Assembly: GCA_035771175.1 (NCBI GenBank)
Contig: CM069605.1
Location: forward strand, 23,390,288-23,454,287
Source: Paratinospora sagittata
Taxonomy: Eukaryota; Streptophyta; Magnoliopsida; Ranunculales; Menispermaceae
DNA length: 64,000 nt
Direction: 5' to 3'
Positions 1 through 13,297 of this stretch are shown here, in pieces. The position numbers were made by a program, and so were the translations under genes. How positions within the stretch are numbered: the stretch's first letter is position 1; each line of letters begins with the position of its first letter. The notes beneath the pieces are model-generated. The model saw only the letters and a program-made list of their open reading frames with translations. It did no database searches and was not told the origin of the DNA.

Positions 1-1137
1 TAAATAATTCGAATCTCAATGAAATTATGATTAAAACCTTTCGAACATCATTTTTTCAAAATGAAATACTATATCGAAGTGATTTTGAAGACTTTGCAAT
101 TTTCAGAGTTTTAGTGCTGAGATTGATCGAGATTTTACCCTACACACCAAAGATCAAACTAATGCATTAGACGTGAGATATGTCATCGTTCTTCGAGCTT
201 GATCTTTTGTAGACTTCGAAAGCTATTGTTTGATGTGTTCTTGATGCAATACAGGTGATGTGTTCGTTTTTGATGTGTTATCTTTCCGAGACCACTTCAT
301 ACACTTACAGTTTAAAACAAAGGATAGCCTCTGCAAATCTAAGCACAAAAGGAATAAAATGAAGAACTTGCTGAACAATGACGTTATCATCAAGTCAGAT
401 TGCAATTTTGATTCAATTCGAGGCTTCTTCTCTTGGAAAACTCTTTGGAAAGCTCAATCTAACTTGCAAAAATCATGTGTGTTGTATTTTTGAAAATCAG
501 AGAATGAGTGTTTTATAAAATTAGAAGTTGCAAGTTAAAGAGCAAGAGAGTACAAAACGATTTCAATTCAAAACATTGTTCAATCTAAAGTTGTTTTGGG
601 CATGGGAATCATCTAGGTGTTAGTAAAAAATATTTCAATAAAGATAACCTTTCAAAACTGTGTAAGGAATAGAAAAATCGAGCAAGCATAAGTGTCCAGA
701 TTTTTCTCGTCAGAAATATCAAATTTTTGTCTCAGACGTGGATAGCGCGCTATTGGGTTGTGTCTCATGTTCTCTTTTAGCAGGCCATAGCAGGTCGATA
801 TACACAAACCCGTGAGCTCGAGTTTTTCAAACTTTCCGATAGCGTGTTATCAAGGCCTATAGCGCGCTATTGCCCATCTCACTAAAAATGGAAAGATCAC
901 TGCAACAGCTTTATAAGGAGTTATCAGAGGGGATAGCGCGCTATAGATAATTTTCGAGAAAAACATATGTTTTATTATAGAACCCTATCAGCGTGCTATC
1001 AACACTGATAGTGCGCTAGTGCCTTCTGGAAAATTTTGGCCAATTGCTGGATAGCCTTATTTTTGAAAAATTTATATTTTGACACTTAAGAACCATTCCA
1101 TTGTCACAAAACATATTGGTATAAGATTAATAATTTT
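1..1137. repeat. Reference satellite monomer (type A) with internal landmarks
   Basis: First complete unit in the window, used here as reference. Bases 1-500 are AT-rich with scattered TCGA-centred sites (TTCGAA at 8-13 and 40-45; others near 74, 127, 192, 216 and 417). Bases 500-740 are AT-rich with no recognised signal. Bases 741-1019 hold the palindrome cluster. Exact ATAGCGCGCTAT lies at 742-753, 859-870 and 933-944. Diverged copies lie at 839-850 (ATAGCGTGTTAT), around 990-997 (AGCGTGCT) and around 1010-1017 (AGTGCGCT). The 3' end (1020-1137) is AT-rich. Short open frames at 260-493 (+) and 223-405 (-) recur in other monomers simply because the monomers are homologous; I do not regard them as genes. 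Confidence 0.9.
742..1019. other. Palindrome cluster of the satellite monomer (ATAGCGCGCTAT family)
   Basis: Six related dyads within 280 bp, recurring in every monomer. Three are perfect 12-bp palindromes (742-753, 859-870, 933-944). Three are imperfect (centres 844.5, 993.5, 1013.5). Two pairs have centres exactly 20 bp apart: 844.5/864.5 and 993.5/1013.5, about two helical turns. In B-type monomers the third perfect site becomes ATAACGCGCTGT, losing its symmetry. In several right-array copies it contracts to ATAGCGCTAT. The sites are GC-rich and CpG-dense in an otherwise AT-rich unit. They could be sites for a dimeric DNA-binding protein or a cruciform-prone, methylatable element; function is inference. 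The motif does not resemble the CENP-B box. Confidence 0.8.
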
Positions 1138-2274
1138 TAAATAATTCGAATCTCATTGAAATTATGATTAAAACCTTTCGAACATCAGTTTTTCAAAATG
1201 AAATACTATATCGAAGTGATTTTGAAGACTTTGCAATTTTCAGAGTTTTAGTGCTGAGATTGATCGAGATTTTACCCTACACACCAAAGATCAAACTAAT
1301 GCATTAGACGTGAGATATGTCATCGTTCTTCGAGCTTGATCTTTTGTAGACTTCGAAAGCTATTGTTTGATGTGTTCTTGATGCAATACAGGTGATGTGT
1401 TCGTTTTTGATGTGTTATCTTTCCGAGACCACTTCCTACACTTACAGTTTAAAACAAAGGATAGCCTCTGCAAATCTAAGCACAAAAGGAATAAAATGAA
1501 GAACTTGCTGAACAATGACGTTATCATCAAGACAGATTGCAATTTTGATTCAATTCGAGGCTTCTTCTCTTGGAAAACTCTTTGGAAAGCTCAATCTAGC
1601 TTGCAAAAATCATGTGTGTTGTATTTTTGAAAATCAGAGAATGAGTGTTTTATAAAATTAGAAGTTGCAGGTTAAAGAGCAAGAGAGTACAAAACTATTT
1701 GAGTTTAAAACATTTTTCAATCTAAAGTTGTTTTGGACATGGGAATCATCTAGGTGTTAGTAGAAAATATTTCAATAAAGATAACCTTTCAAAACTGTGT
1801 AAGGAATAGAAAAATCGAGCAAGCATAAGTGTCCAGATTTTTCTCGTCAGAAATATCAAATTTTTGTCTCAGACGTGGATAGCGCGCTATTGGGTTGTGT
1901 ATCATGTTCTCTTTTAGCAGGCTATAGCAAGTCGATATACACAAACCCGTGAGCTCGAGTTTTTCAGACTTTCCGATAGCGTGTTATCAAGGCCTATAGC
2001 GCGCTATTGCCCATCTCACTAAAAATGGAAAGATCACTGCAACAGCTTTATAAGGAGTTATCAGAGGGGATAACGCGCTGTAGATAATTTTCGAGAAAAA
2101 CATATGTTTTATTATAGAACCCTATCAGCGTGCTATCAACACTGATAGTGCGCTAGTGCCTTCTGGAAAATTTTGGCCAATTGCTGGATAGCCTTATTTT
2201 TGAAAAATTAATATTTTGACACTTAAGAACCATTCCATTGACACAAAACATATTGATATAAGATTAATAATTTT

Positions 2275-5160
2275 TAAATAATTCGAATCTCATTGAAATT
2301 ATGATTAAAACCTTTCGAACATCATTTTTTCAAAATGAAATACTATATCGAAGTGATTTTGAAGACTTTGCAATTTTCAGAGTTTTAGTGCTGAGATTGA
2401 TCGAGATTTTACCCTACACACCAAAGATCAAACTAATGCATTAGACGTGAGATATGTCATCGTTCTTCGAGCTTGATCTTTTGTAGACTTCGAAAGCTAT
2501 TGTTTGATGTGTTCTTGATGCAATACAGGTGATGTGTTCGTTTTTGATGTGTTATCTTTCCGAGACCACTTCATACACTTACAGTTTAAAACAAAGGATA
2601 GCCTCTGCAAATCTAAGCACAAAAGGAATAAAATGAAGAACTTGCTGAACAATGACGTTATCATCAAGTCAGATTGCAATTTTGATTCAATTCGAGGCTT
2701 CTTCTCTTGGAAAACTCTTTGGAAAGCTCAATCTAACTTGCAAAAATCATGTGTGTTGTATTTTTGAAAATCAGAGAATGAGTGTTTTATAAAATTAGAA
2801 GTTGCAAGTTAAAGAGCAAGAGAGTACAAAACGATTTGAATTCAAAACATTCTTCAATCTAAAGTTGTTTTGGACATGGGAATCATCTAGGTGTTAGTAA
2901 AAAATATTTCAATAAAGATAACCTTTCAAAACTGTGTAAGGAATAGAAAAATCGAGCAAGCATAAGTGTCCAGATTTTTCTCGTCAGAAATATCAAATTT
3001 TTGTCTCAGACGTGGATAGCGCGCTATTGGGTTGTGTGTCATGTTCTCTTTTAGCAGGCTATAGCAGGTCGATATACACAAACCCGTGAGCTCGAGTTTT
3101 TCAAACTTTCCGATAGCGTGTTATCAAGGCCTATAGCGCGCTATTGCCCATCTCACTAAAAATTGAAAGATCACTGCAACAGCTTTATAAGGAGTTATCA
3201 GAGGGGATAGCGCGCTATAGATAATTTTCGAGAAAAACATATGTTTTATTATAGAACCCTATCAGCGTGCTATCAACACTGATAGTGCGCTAGTGCCTTC
3301 TGGAAAATTTTGGCCAATTGCTGGATAGCCTTATTTTTGAAAAATTTATATTTTGACACTTAAGAACCATTCCATTGACACAAAACATATTGGTATAAGA
3401 TTAATAATTTTTAAATAATTCGAATCTCATTGAAATTATGATTAAAACCTTTCGAACATCAGTTTTTCAAAATGAAATACTATATCGAAGTGATTTTGAA
3501 GACTTTGCAATTTTCAGAGTTTTAGTGCTGAGATTGATCGAGATTTTACCCTACACACCAAAGATCAAACTAATGCATTAGACGTGAGATATGTCATCGT
3601 TCTTCGAGCTTGATCTTTTGTAGACTTCGAAAGCTAGTGTTTGATGTGTTCTTGATGCAATACAGGTGATGTGTTCGTTTTTGATGTGTTATCTTTCCGA
3701 GACCACTTCCTACACTTACAGTTTAAAACAAAGGATAGCCTCTGCAAATCTAAGCACAAAAGGAATAAAATGAAGAACTTGCTGAACAATGACGTTATCA
3801 TCAAGACAGATTGCAATTTTGATTCAATTCGAGGCTTCTTCTCTTGGAAAACTCTTTGGAAAGCTCAATCTAACTTGCAAAAATCATGTGTGTTGTATTT
3901 TTGAAAATCAGAGAATGAGTGTTTTATAAAATTAGAAGTTGCAAGTTAAAGAGCAAGAGTGTACAAAACGATTTGAATTCAAAACATTGTTCAATCTAAA
4001 GTTGTTTTGGACATGGGAATCATCTAGGTGTTAGTAGAAAATATTTCAATAAAGATAACCTTTCAAAACAGTGTAAGGAATAGAAAAATCGAGCAATCAT
4101 AAGTGTCCAGATTTTTCTCGTCAGAAATATCAAATTTTTGTCTCAGACGTGGATAGCGCGCTATTGGGTTGTGTATCATGTTCTCTTTTAGCAGGCTATA
4201 GCAGGTCGATATACACAAACCCGTGAGCTCGAGTTTTTCAGACTTTCCGATAGCGTGTTTTCAAGGCCTATAGCGCGCTATTGCCCATCTCACTAAAAAT
4301 GGAAAGATCACTGCAACAGCTTTACAAGGAGTTATCAGAGGGGATAACGCGCTGTAGATAATTTTCGAGAAAAACATATGTTTTATTATAGAACCCTATC
4401 AGCGTGCTATCAACACTGATAGTGCGCTAGTGCCTTCTGAAAAATTTTGGGCAATTGCTGGATAGCCTTATTTTTGAAAAATTAATATTTTGACACTTAA
4501 GAACCATTCCATTGACACAAAACATATTGATATAAGATTAATAATTTTTAAATAATTCGAATCTCATTGAAATTATGATTAAAACCTTTCGAACATCATT
4601 TTTTCAAAATGAAATACTATATCGAAGTGATTTTGAAGACTTTGCAATTTTCAGAGTTTTAGTGCTGAGATTGATCGAGATTTTACCCTACACACCAAAG
4701 ATCAAACTAATGCATTAGACGTGAGATATGTCATCGTTCTTCGAGCTTGATCTTTTGTAGACTTCGAAAGCTATTGTTTGATGTGTTCTTGATGCAATAC
4801 AGGTGATGTGTTCGTTTTTGATGTGTTATCTTTCCGAGACCACTTCATACACTTACAGTTTAAAACAAAGGATAGCCTCTGCAAATCTAAGCACAAAAGG
4901 AATAAAATGAAGAACTTGCTGAACAATGACGTTATCATCAAGACAGATTGCAATTTTGATTCAATTCGAGGCTTCTTCTCTTGGAAAACTCTTTGGAAAG
5001 CTCAATCTAACTTGCAAAAATCATGTGTGTTGTATTTTTGAAAATCAGAGAATGAGTGTTTTATAAAATTAGAAGTTGCAAGTTAAAGAGCAAGAGAGTA
5101 CAAAACGATTTGAATTCAAAACATTGTTCAATCTAAAGTTGTTTTGGACATGGGAATCAT
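2275..5160. repeat. Left duplicated block 1, copy 1 (offset 4544 bp)
   Basis: This block shares private variants with 6819-9704 at a constant 4544-bp offset: ACATTCTTC at 2847 and 7391, AAAATTGAAAG near 3160 and 7704, TTTACAAGG near 4323 and 8866, and GGGCAATTGC near 4449 and 8993. This points to a four-monomer duplication. The ends are approximate and set by where private variants stop matching (CAAAACAGTG in monomer 4549 against CAAAACTGTG in monomer 9093). Confidence 0.65.
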
Positions 5161-6818
5161 CTAGGTGTTAGTAAAAAAATATTTCAATAAAGATAACCTT
5201 TCAAAACAGTGTAAGGAATAGAAAAATCGAGCAAGCATAAGTGTCCAGATTTTTCTCGTCAGAAATATCAAATTTTTGTCTCAGACGTGGATAGCGCGCT
5301 ATTGGGTTGTGTATCATGTTCTCTTTTAGCAGGCTATATCAGGTCGATATACACAAACCCGTGAGGTCGAGTTTTTCAAACTTTCCGATAGCGTGTTATC
5401 AAGGCCTATAGCGCGCTATTGCCCATCTCACTAAAAATGGAAAGATCACTGCAACAGCTTTATAAGGAGTTATCAGAGGGGATAGCGCGCTATAGATAAT
5501 TTTCGAGAAAAACATATGTTTTATTATAGAACCCTATCAGCGTGCTATCAACACTGATAGTGCGTAGCCTTCTGGAAAATTTTGGCCAATTGCTGGATAG
5601 CCTTATTTTTGAAAAATTTATATTTTGACACTTAAGAACCATTCCATTGACACAAAACATATTGGTATAAGATTAATAATTTTTAAATAATTCGAATCTC
5701 ATTGAAATTATGATTAAAACCTTTCGAACATCAGTTTTTCAAAATGAAATACTATATCGAAGTGATTTTGAAGACTTTGCAATTTTCAGAGTTTTAGTGC
5801 TGAGATTGATCGAGATTTTACCCTACACACCAAAGATCAAACTAATGCATTAGACGTGAGATATGTCATCGTTCTTCGAGCTTGATCTTTTGTAGACTTC
5901 GAAAGCTATTGTTTGATGTGTTCTTGATGCAATACAGGTGATGTGTTCGTTTTTGATGTGTTATCTTTCCGAGACCACTTCCTACACTTACAGTTTAAAA
6001 CAAAGGATAGCCTCTGCAAATCTAAGCGCAAAAGGAATAAAATGAAGAACTTGCTGAACAATGACGTTATCATCAAGACAGATTGCAATTTTGATTCAAT
6101 TCGAGGCTTCTTCTCTTGGAAAACTCTTTGGAAAGCTCAATCTAACTTGCAAAAATCATGTGTGTTGTATTTTTGAAAATCAGAGAATGAGTGTTTTATA
6201 AAATTAGAAGTTGCAAGTTAAAGAGCAAGAGTGTACAAAACGATTTGAATTCAAAACATTGTTCAATCTAAAGTTGTTTTGGACATGGGAATCATCTAGG
6301 TGTTAGTAAAAAATATTTCAATAAAGATAACCTTTCAAAACAGTGTAAGGAATAGAAAAATCGAGCAATCATAAGTGTCCAGATTTTTCTCGTCAGAAAT
6401 ATCAAATTTTTGTCTCAGACGTGGATAGCGCGCTATTGGGTTGTGTATCATGTTCTCTTTTAGCAGGCTATAGCAGGTCGATATACACAAACCCGTGAGC
6501 TCGAGTTTTTCAGACTTTCCGATAGCGTGTTATCAAGGCCTATAGCGCTATTGCCCATCTCACTAAAAATGGAAAGATCACTGCAACAGCTTTATAAGGA
6601 GTTATCAGAGGGGATAACGCGCTGTAGATAATTTTCGAGAAAAACATATGTTTTATTATAGAACCCTATCAGCGTGCTATCAACACTGATAGTGCGCTAG
6701 TGCCTTCTGGAAAATTTTGGCCAATTGCTGGATAGCCTTATTTTTGAAAAATTAATATTTTGACACTTAAGAACCATTCCATTGACACAAAACATATTGA
6801 TATAAGATTAATAATTTT

Positions 6819-9704
6819 TAAATAATTCGAATCTCAATGAAATTATGATTAAAACCTTTCGAACATCATTTTTTCAAAATGAAATACTATATCGAAGTGA
6901 TTTTGAAGACTTTGCAATTTTCAGAGTTTTAGTGCTGAGATTGATCGAGATTTTACCCTACACACCAAAGATCAAACTAATGCATTAGACGTGAGATATG
7001 TCATCGTTCTTCGAGCTTGATCTTTTGTAGACTTCGAAAGCTATTGTTTGATGTGTTCTTGATGCAATACAGGTGATGTGTTCGTTTTTGATGTGTTATC
7101 TTTCCGAGACCACTTCATACACTTACAGTTTAAAACAAAGGATAGCCTCTGCAAATCTAAGCACAAAAGGAATAAAATGAAGAACTTGCTGAACAATGAC
7201 GTTATCATCAAGTCAGATTGCAATTTTGATTCAATTCGAGGCTTCTTCTCTTGGAAAACTCTTTGGAAAGCTCAATCTAACTTGCAAAAATCATGTGTGT
7301 TGTATTTTTGAAAATCAGAGAATGAGTGTTTTATAAAATTAGAAGTTGCAAGTTAAAGAGCAAGAGAGTACAAAACGATTTGAATTCAAAACATTCTTCA
7401 ATCTAAAGTTGTTTTGGACATGGGAATCATCTAGGTGTTAGTAAAAAATATTTCAATAAAGATAACCTTTCAAAACTGTGTAAGGAATAGAAAAATCGAG
7501 CAAGCATAAGTGTCCAGATTTTTCTCGTCAGAAATATCAAATTTTTGTCTCAGACGTGGATAGCGCGCTATTGGGTTGTGTGTCATGTTCTCTTTTAGCA
7601 GGCTATAGCAGGTCGATATACACAAACCCGTGAGCTCGAGTTTTTCAAACTTTCCGATAGCGTGTTATCAAGGCCTATAGCGCGCTATTGCCCATCTCAC
7701 TAAAAATTGAAAGATCACTGCAACAGCTTTATAAGGAGTTATCAGAGGGGATAGCGCGCTATAGATAATTTTCGAGAAAAACATATGTTTTATTATAGAA
7801 CCCTATCAGCGTGCTATCAACACTGATAGTGCGCTAGTGCCTTCTGGAAAATTTTGGCCAATTGCTGGATAGCCTTATTTTTGAAAAATTTATATTTTGA
7901 CACTTAAGAACCATTCCATTGACACAAAACATATTGGTATAAGATTAATAATTTTTAAATAATTCGAATCTCATTGAAATTATGATTAAAACCTTTCGAA
8001 CATCAGTTTTTCAAAATGAAATACTATATCGAAGTGATTTTGAAGACTTTGCAATTTTCAGAGTTTTAGTGCTGAGATTGATCGAGATTTTACCCTACAC
8101 ACCAAAGATCAAACTAATGCATTAGACGTGAGATATGTCATCGTTCTTCGAGCTTGATCTTTTGTAGACTTCGAAAGCTATTGTTTGATGTGTTCTTGAT
8201 GCAATACAGGTGATGTGTTCGTTTTTGATGTGTTATCTTTCCGAGACCACTTCCTACACTTACAGTTTAAAACAAAGGATAGCCTCTGCAAATCTAAGCA
8301 CAAAAGGAATAAAATGAAGAACTTGCTGAACAATGACGTTATCATCAAGACAGATTGCAATTTTGATTCAATTCGAGGCTTCTTCTCTTGGAAAACTCTT
8401 TGGAAAGCTCAATCTAACTTGCAAAAATCATGTGTGTTGTATTTTTGAAAATCAGAGAATGAGTGTTTTATAAAATTAGAAGTTGCAAGTTAAAGAGCAA
8501 GAGTGTACAAAACGATTTGAATTCAAAACATTGTTCAATCTAAAGTTGTTTTGGACATGGGAATCATCTAGGTGTTAGTAGAAAATATTTCAATAAAGAT
8601 AACCTTTCAAAACAGTGTAAGGAATAGAAAAATCGAGCAATCATAAGTGTCCAGATTTTTCTCGTCAGAAATATCAAATTTTTGTCTCAGACGTGGATAG
8701 CGCGCTATTGGGTTGTGTATCATGTTCTCTTTTAGCAGGCTATAGCAGGTCGATATACACAAACCCGTGAGCTCGAGTTTTTCAGACTTTCCGATAGCGT
8801 GTTATCAAGGCCTATAGCGCGCTATTGCCCATCTCACTAAAAATGGAAAGATCACTGCAACAGCTTTACAAGGAGTTATCAGAGGGGATAACGCGCTGTA
8901 GATAATTTTCGAGAAAAACATATGTTTTATTATAGAACCCTATCAGCGTGCTATCAACACTGATAGTGCGCTAGAGCCTTCTGGAAAATTTTGGGCAATT
9001 GCTGGATAGCCTTATTTTTGAAAAATTAATATTTTGACACTTAAGAACCATTCCATTGACACAAAACATATTGATATAAGATTAATAATTTTTAAATAAT
9101 TCGAATCTCATTGAAATTATGATTAAAACCTTTCGAACATCATTTTTTCAAAATGAAATACTATATCGAAGTGATTTTGAAGACTTTGCAATTTTCAGAG
9201 TTTTAGTGCTGAGATTGATCGAGATTTTACCCTACACACCAAAGATCAAACTAATGCATTAGACGTGAGATATGTCATCGTTCTTCGAGCTTGATCTTTT
9301 GTAGACTTCGAAAGCTATTGTTTGATGTGTTCTTGATGCAATACAGGTGATGTGTTCGTTTTTGATGTGTTATCTTTCCGAGACCACTTCATACACTTAC
9401 AGTTTAAAACAAAGGATAGCCTCTGCAAATCTAAGCACAAAAGGAATAAAATGAAGAACTTGCTGAACAATGACGTTATCATCAAGACAGATTGCAATTT
9501 TGATTCAATTCGAGGCTTCTTCTCTTGGAAAACTCTTTGGAAAGCTCAATCTAACTTGCAAAAATCATGTGTGTTGTATTTTTGAAAATCAGAGAATGAG
9601 TGTTTTATAAAATTAGAAGTTGCAAGTTAAAGAGCAAGAGAGTACAAAACGATTTGAATTCAAAACATTGTTCAATCTAAAGTTGTTTTGGACATGGGAA
9701 TCAT
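6819..9704. repeat. Left duplicated block 1, copy 2
   Basis: Partner of the block at 2275-5160. The two copies have since diverged slightly. For example, GCTAGAGCC near 8971 replaces GCTAGTGCC near 4427, and that new variant is itself shared with 13521. So this block was later used as template for a further duplication. Confidence 0.65.
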
Positions 9705-12080
9705 CTAGGTGTTAGTAAAAAATATTTCAATAAAGATAACCTTTCAAAACTGTGTAAGGAATAGAAAAATCGAGCAAGCATAAGTGTCCAGATTTTTCTC
9801 GTCAGAAATATCAAATCTTTGTCTCAGACGTGGATAGCGCGCTATTGGGTTGTGTATCATGTTCTCTTTTAGCAGGCTATATCAGGTCGATATACACAAA
9901 CCCGTGAGGTCGAGTTTTTCAAACTTTCCGATAGCGTGTTATCAAGGCCTATAGCGCGCTATTGCCCATCTCACTAAAAATGGAAAGATCACTGCAACAG
10001 CTTTATAAGGAGTTATCAGAGGGGATAGCGCGCTATAGATAATTTTCGAGAAAAACATATGTTTTATTATAGAACCCTATCAGCGTGCTATCAACACTGA
10101 TAGTGCGCTAGTGCCTTCTGGAAAATTTTGGCCAATTGCTGGATAGCCTTATTTTTGAAAAATTTATATTTTGACACTTAAGAACCATTCCATTGACACA
10201 AAACATATTGGTATAAGATTAATAATTTTTAAATAATTCGAATCTCATTGAAATTATGATTAAAACCTTTCGAACATCAGTTTTTCAAAATGAAATACTA
10301 TATCGAAGTGATTTTGAAGACTTTGCAATTTTCAGAGTTTTAGTGCTGAGATTGATCGAGATTTTACCCTACACACCAAAGATCAAACTAATGCATTAGA
10401 CGTGAGATATGTCATCGTTCTTCGAGCTTGATCTTTTGTAGACTTCGAAAGCTATTGTTTGATGTGTTCTTGATGCAATACAGGTGATGTGTTCGTTTTT
10501 GATGTGTTATCTTTCCGAGACCACTTCATACACTTACAGTTTAAAACAAAGGATAGCCTCTGCAAATCTAAGCACAAAAGGAATAAAATGAAGAACTTGC
10601 TGAACAATGACGTTATCATCAAGACAGATTGCAATTTTGATTCAATTCGAGGCTTCTTCTCTTGGAAAACTCTTTGGAAAGCTCAATCTAACTTGCAAAA
10701 ATCATGTGTGTTGTATTTTTGAAAATCAGAGAATGAGTGTTTTATAAAATTAGAAGTTGCAAGTTAAAGAGCAAGAGAGTACAAAACGATTTGAATTCAA
10801 AACATTGTTCAATCTAAAGTTGTTTTGGACATGGGAATCATCTAGGTGTTAGTAAAAAATATTTCAATAAAGATAACCTTTCAAAACAGTGTAAGGAATA
10901 GAAAAATCGAGCAAGCATAAGTGTCCAGATTTTTCTCGTCAGAAATATCAAATTTTTGTCTCAGACGTGGATAGCGCGCTATTGGGTTGTGTATCATGTT
11001 CTCTTTTAGCAGGCTATATCAGGTCGATATACACAAACCCGTGAGGTCGAGTTTTTCAAACTTTCCGATAGCGTGTTATCAAGGCCTATAGCGCGCTATT
11101 GCCCATCTCACTAAAAATGGAAAGATCACTGCAACAGCTTTATAAGGAGTTATCAGAGGGGATAGCGCGCTATAGATAATTTTCGAGAAAAACATATGTT
11201 TTATTATAGAACCCTATCAGCGTGCTATCAACACTGATAGTGCGCTAGTGCCTTCTGGAAAATTTTGGCCAATTGCTGGATAGCCTTATTTTTGAAAAAT
11301 TTATATTTTGACACTTAAGAACCATTCCATTGACACAAAACATATTGGTATAAGATTAATAATTTTTAAATAATTCGAATCTCATTGAAATTATGATTAA
11401 AACCTTTCGAACATCAGTTTTTCAAAATGAAATACTATATCGAAGTGATTTTGAAGACTTTGCAATTTTCAGAGTTTTAGTGCTGAGATTGATCGAGATT
11501 TTACCCTACACACCAAAGATCAAACTAATGCATTAGACGTGAGATATGTCATCGTTCTTCGAGCTTGATCTTTTGTAGACTTCGAAAGCTATTGTTTGAT
11601 GTGTTCTTGATGCAATACAGGTGATGTGTTCGTTTTTGATGTGTTATCTTTCCGAGACCACTTCCTACACTTACAGTTTAAAACAAAGGATAGCCTCTGC
11701 AAATCTAAGCGCAAAAGGAATAAAATGAAGAACTTGCTGAACAATGACGTTATCATCAAGACAGATTGCAATTTTGATTCAATTCGAGGCTTCTTCTCTT
11801 GGAAAACTCTTTGGAAAGCTCAATCTAACTTGCAAAAATCATGTGTGTTGTATTTTTGAAAATCAGAGAATGAGTGTTTTATAAAATTAGAAGTTGCAAG
11901 TTAAAGAGCAAGAGTGTACAAAACGATTTGAATTCAAAACATTGTTCAATCTAAAGTTGTTTTGGACATGGGAATCATCTAGGTGTTAGTAGAAAATATT
12001 TCAATAAAGATAACCTTTCAAAACAGTGTAAGGAATAGAAAAATCGAGCAATCATAAGTGTCCAGATTTTTCTCGTCAGA
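8750..12080. repeat. Left duplicated block 2, copy 1 (offset 4548 bp = 4 monomers)
   Basis: Near-identical to about 13298-16628 at an offset of exactly four monomers. Shared private markers are GCTAGAGCC (8971 / 13519), AAATCTTTGTC (9814 / 14362), AAGCGCAAAAGG in the third monomer (11708 / 16256) and a run of two A-type monomers followed by B types. The left edge lies between about 8715 and 8867, where TGTATCATG against TGTGTCATG stops matching. The right edge is near 12080. Confidence 0.7.
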
Positions 12081-13297
12081 AATATCAAATTTTTGTCTCA
12101 GACGTGGATAGCGCGCTATTGGGTTGTGTATCATGTTCTCTTTTAGCAGGCTATAGCAGGTCGATATACACAAACCCGTGAGCTCGAGTTTTTCAGACTT
12201 TCCGATAGCGTGTTATCAAGGCCTATAGCGCGCTATTGCCCATCTCACTAAAAATGGAAAGATCACTGCAACAGCTTTATAAGGAGTTATCAGAGGGGAT
12301 AACGCGCTGTAGATAATTTTCGAGAAAAACATATGTTTTATTATAGAACCCTATCAGCGTGCTATCAACACTGATAGTGCGCTAGTGCCTTCTGGAAAAT
12401 TTTGGCCAATTGCTGGATAGCCTTATTTTTGAAAAATTAATATTTTGACACTTAAGAACCATTCCATTGACACAAAACATATTGATATAAGATTAATAAT
12501 TTTTAAATAATTCGAATCTCAATGAAATTATGATTAAAACCTTTCGAACATCATTTTTTCAAAATGAAATACTATATCGAAGTGATTTTGAAGACTTTGC
12601 AATTTTCAGAGTTTTAGTGCTGAGATTGATCGAGATTTTACCCTACACACCAAAGATCAAACTAATGCATTAGACGTGAGATATGTCATCGTTCTTCGAG
12701 CTTGATCTTTTGTAGACTTCGAAAGCTATTGTTTGATGTGTTCTTGATGCAATACAGGTGATGTGTTCGTTTTTGATGTGTTATCTTTCCGAGACCACTT
12801 CCTACACTTACAGTTTAAAACAAAGGATAGCCTCTGCAAATCTAAGCACAAAAGGAATAAAATGAAGAACTTGCTGAACAATGACGTTATCATCAAGACA
12901 GATTGCAATTTTGATTCAATTCGAGGCTTCTTCTCTTGGAAAACTCTTTGGAAAGCTCAATCTAACTTGCAAAAATCATGTGTGTTGTATTTTTGAAAAT
13001 CAGAGAATGAGTGTTTTATAAAATTAGAAGTTGCAAGTTAAAGAGCAAGAGAGTACAAAACGATTTGAATTCAAAACATTGTTCAATCTAAAGTTGTTTT
13101 GGACATGGGAATCATCTAGGTGTTAGTAAAAAATATTTCAATAAAGATAACCTTTCAAAACTGTGTAAGGAATAGAAAAATCGAGCAAGCATAAGTGTCC
13201 AGATTTTTCTCGTCAGAAATATCAAATTTTTGTCTCAGACGTGGATAGCGCGCTATTGGGTTGTGTGTCATGTTCTCTTTTAGCAGGCTATAGCAGG

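Noticed and set aside
161..172. TTTTACCCTACACACC-like stretch considered as telomere-type sequence (it lies near 134-150 in each monomer)
   Set aside because: It lacks tandem CCCTAAA/TTTAGGG units; a single chance resemblance repeated with the monomer.
223..405. 60-codon minus-strand frame overlapping the plus-strand one
   Set aside because: An antisense shadow of the same AT-rich segment with a spurious hydrophobic stretch. Two overlapping opposite frames kept open over copies reflect recent homogenisation rather than coding constraint.
260..493. 77-codon plus-strand frame recurring in nearly every monomer
   Set aside because: It recurs because the monomers are homologous. Some copies are broken (TGA from TTTCTGAGACC in monomers 45650, 46787, 50213 and 51349; a 1-bp deletion near 53977), and changes do not favour silent positions. 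No recognisable domain.
742..753. CENP-B box
   Set aside because: The palindromic GCGCGC core does not match the CENP-B box pattern, and plants have no established CENP-B box dependence. Only functional analogy is suggested.
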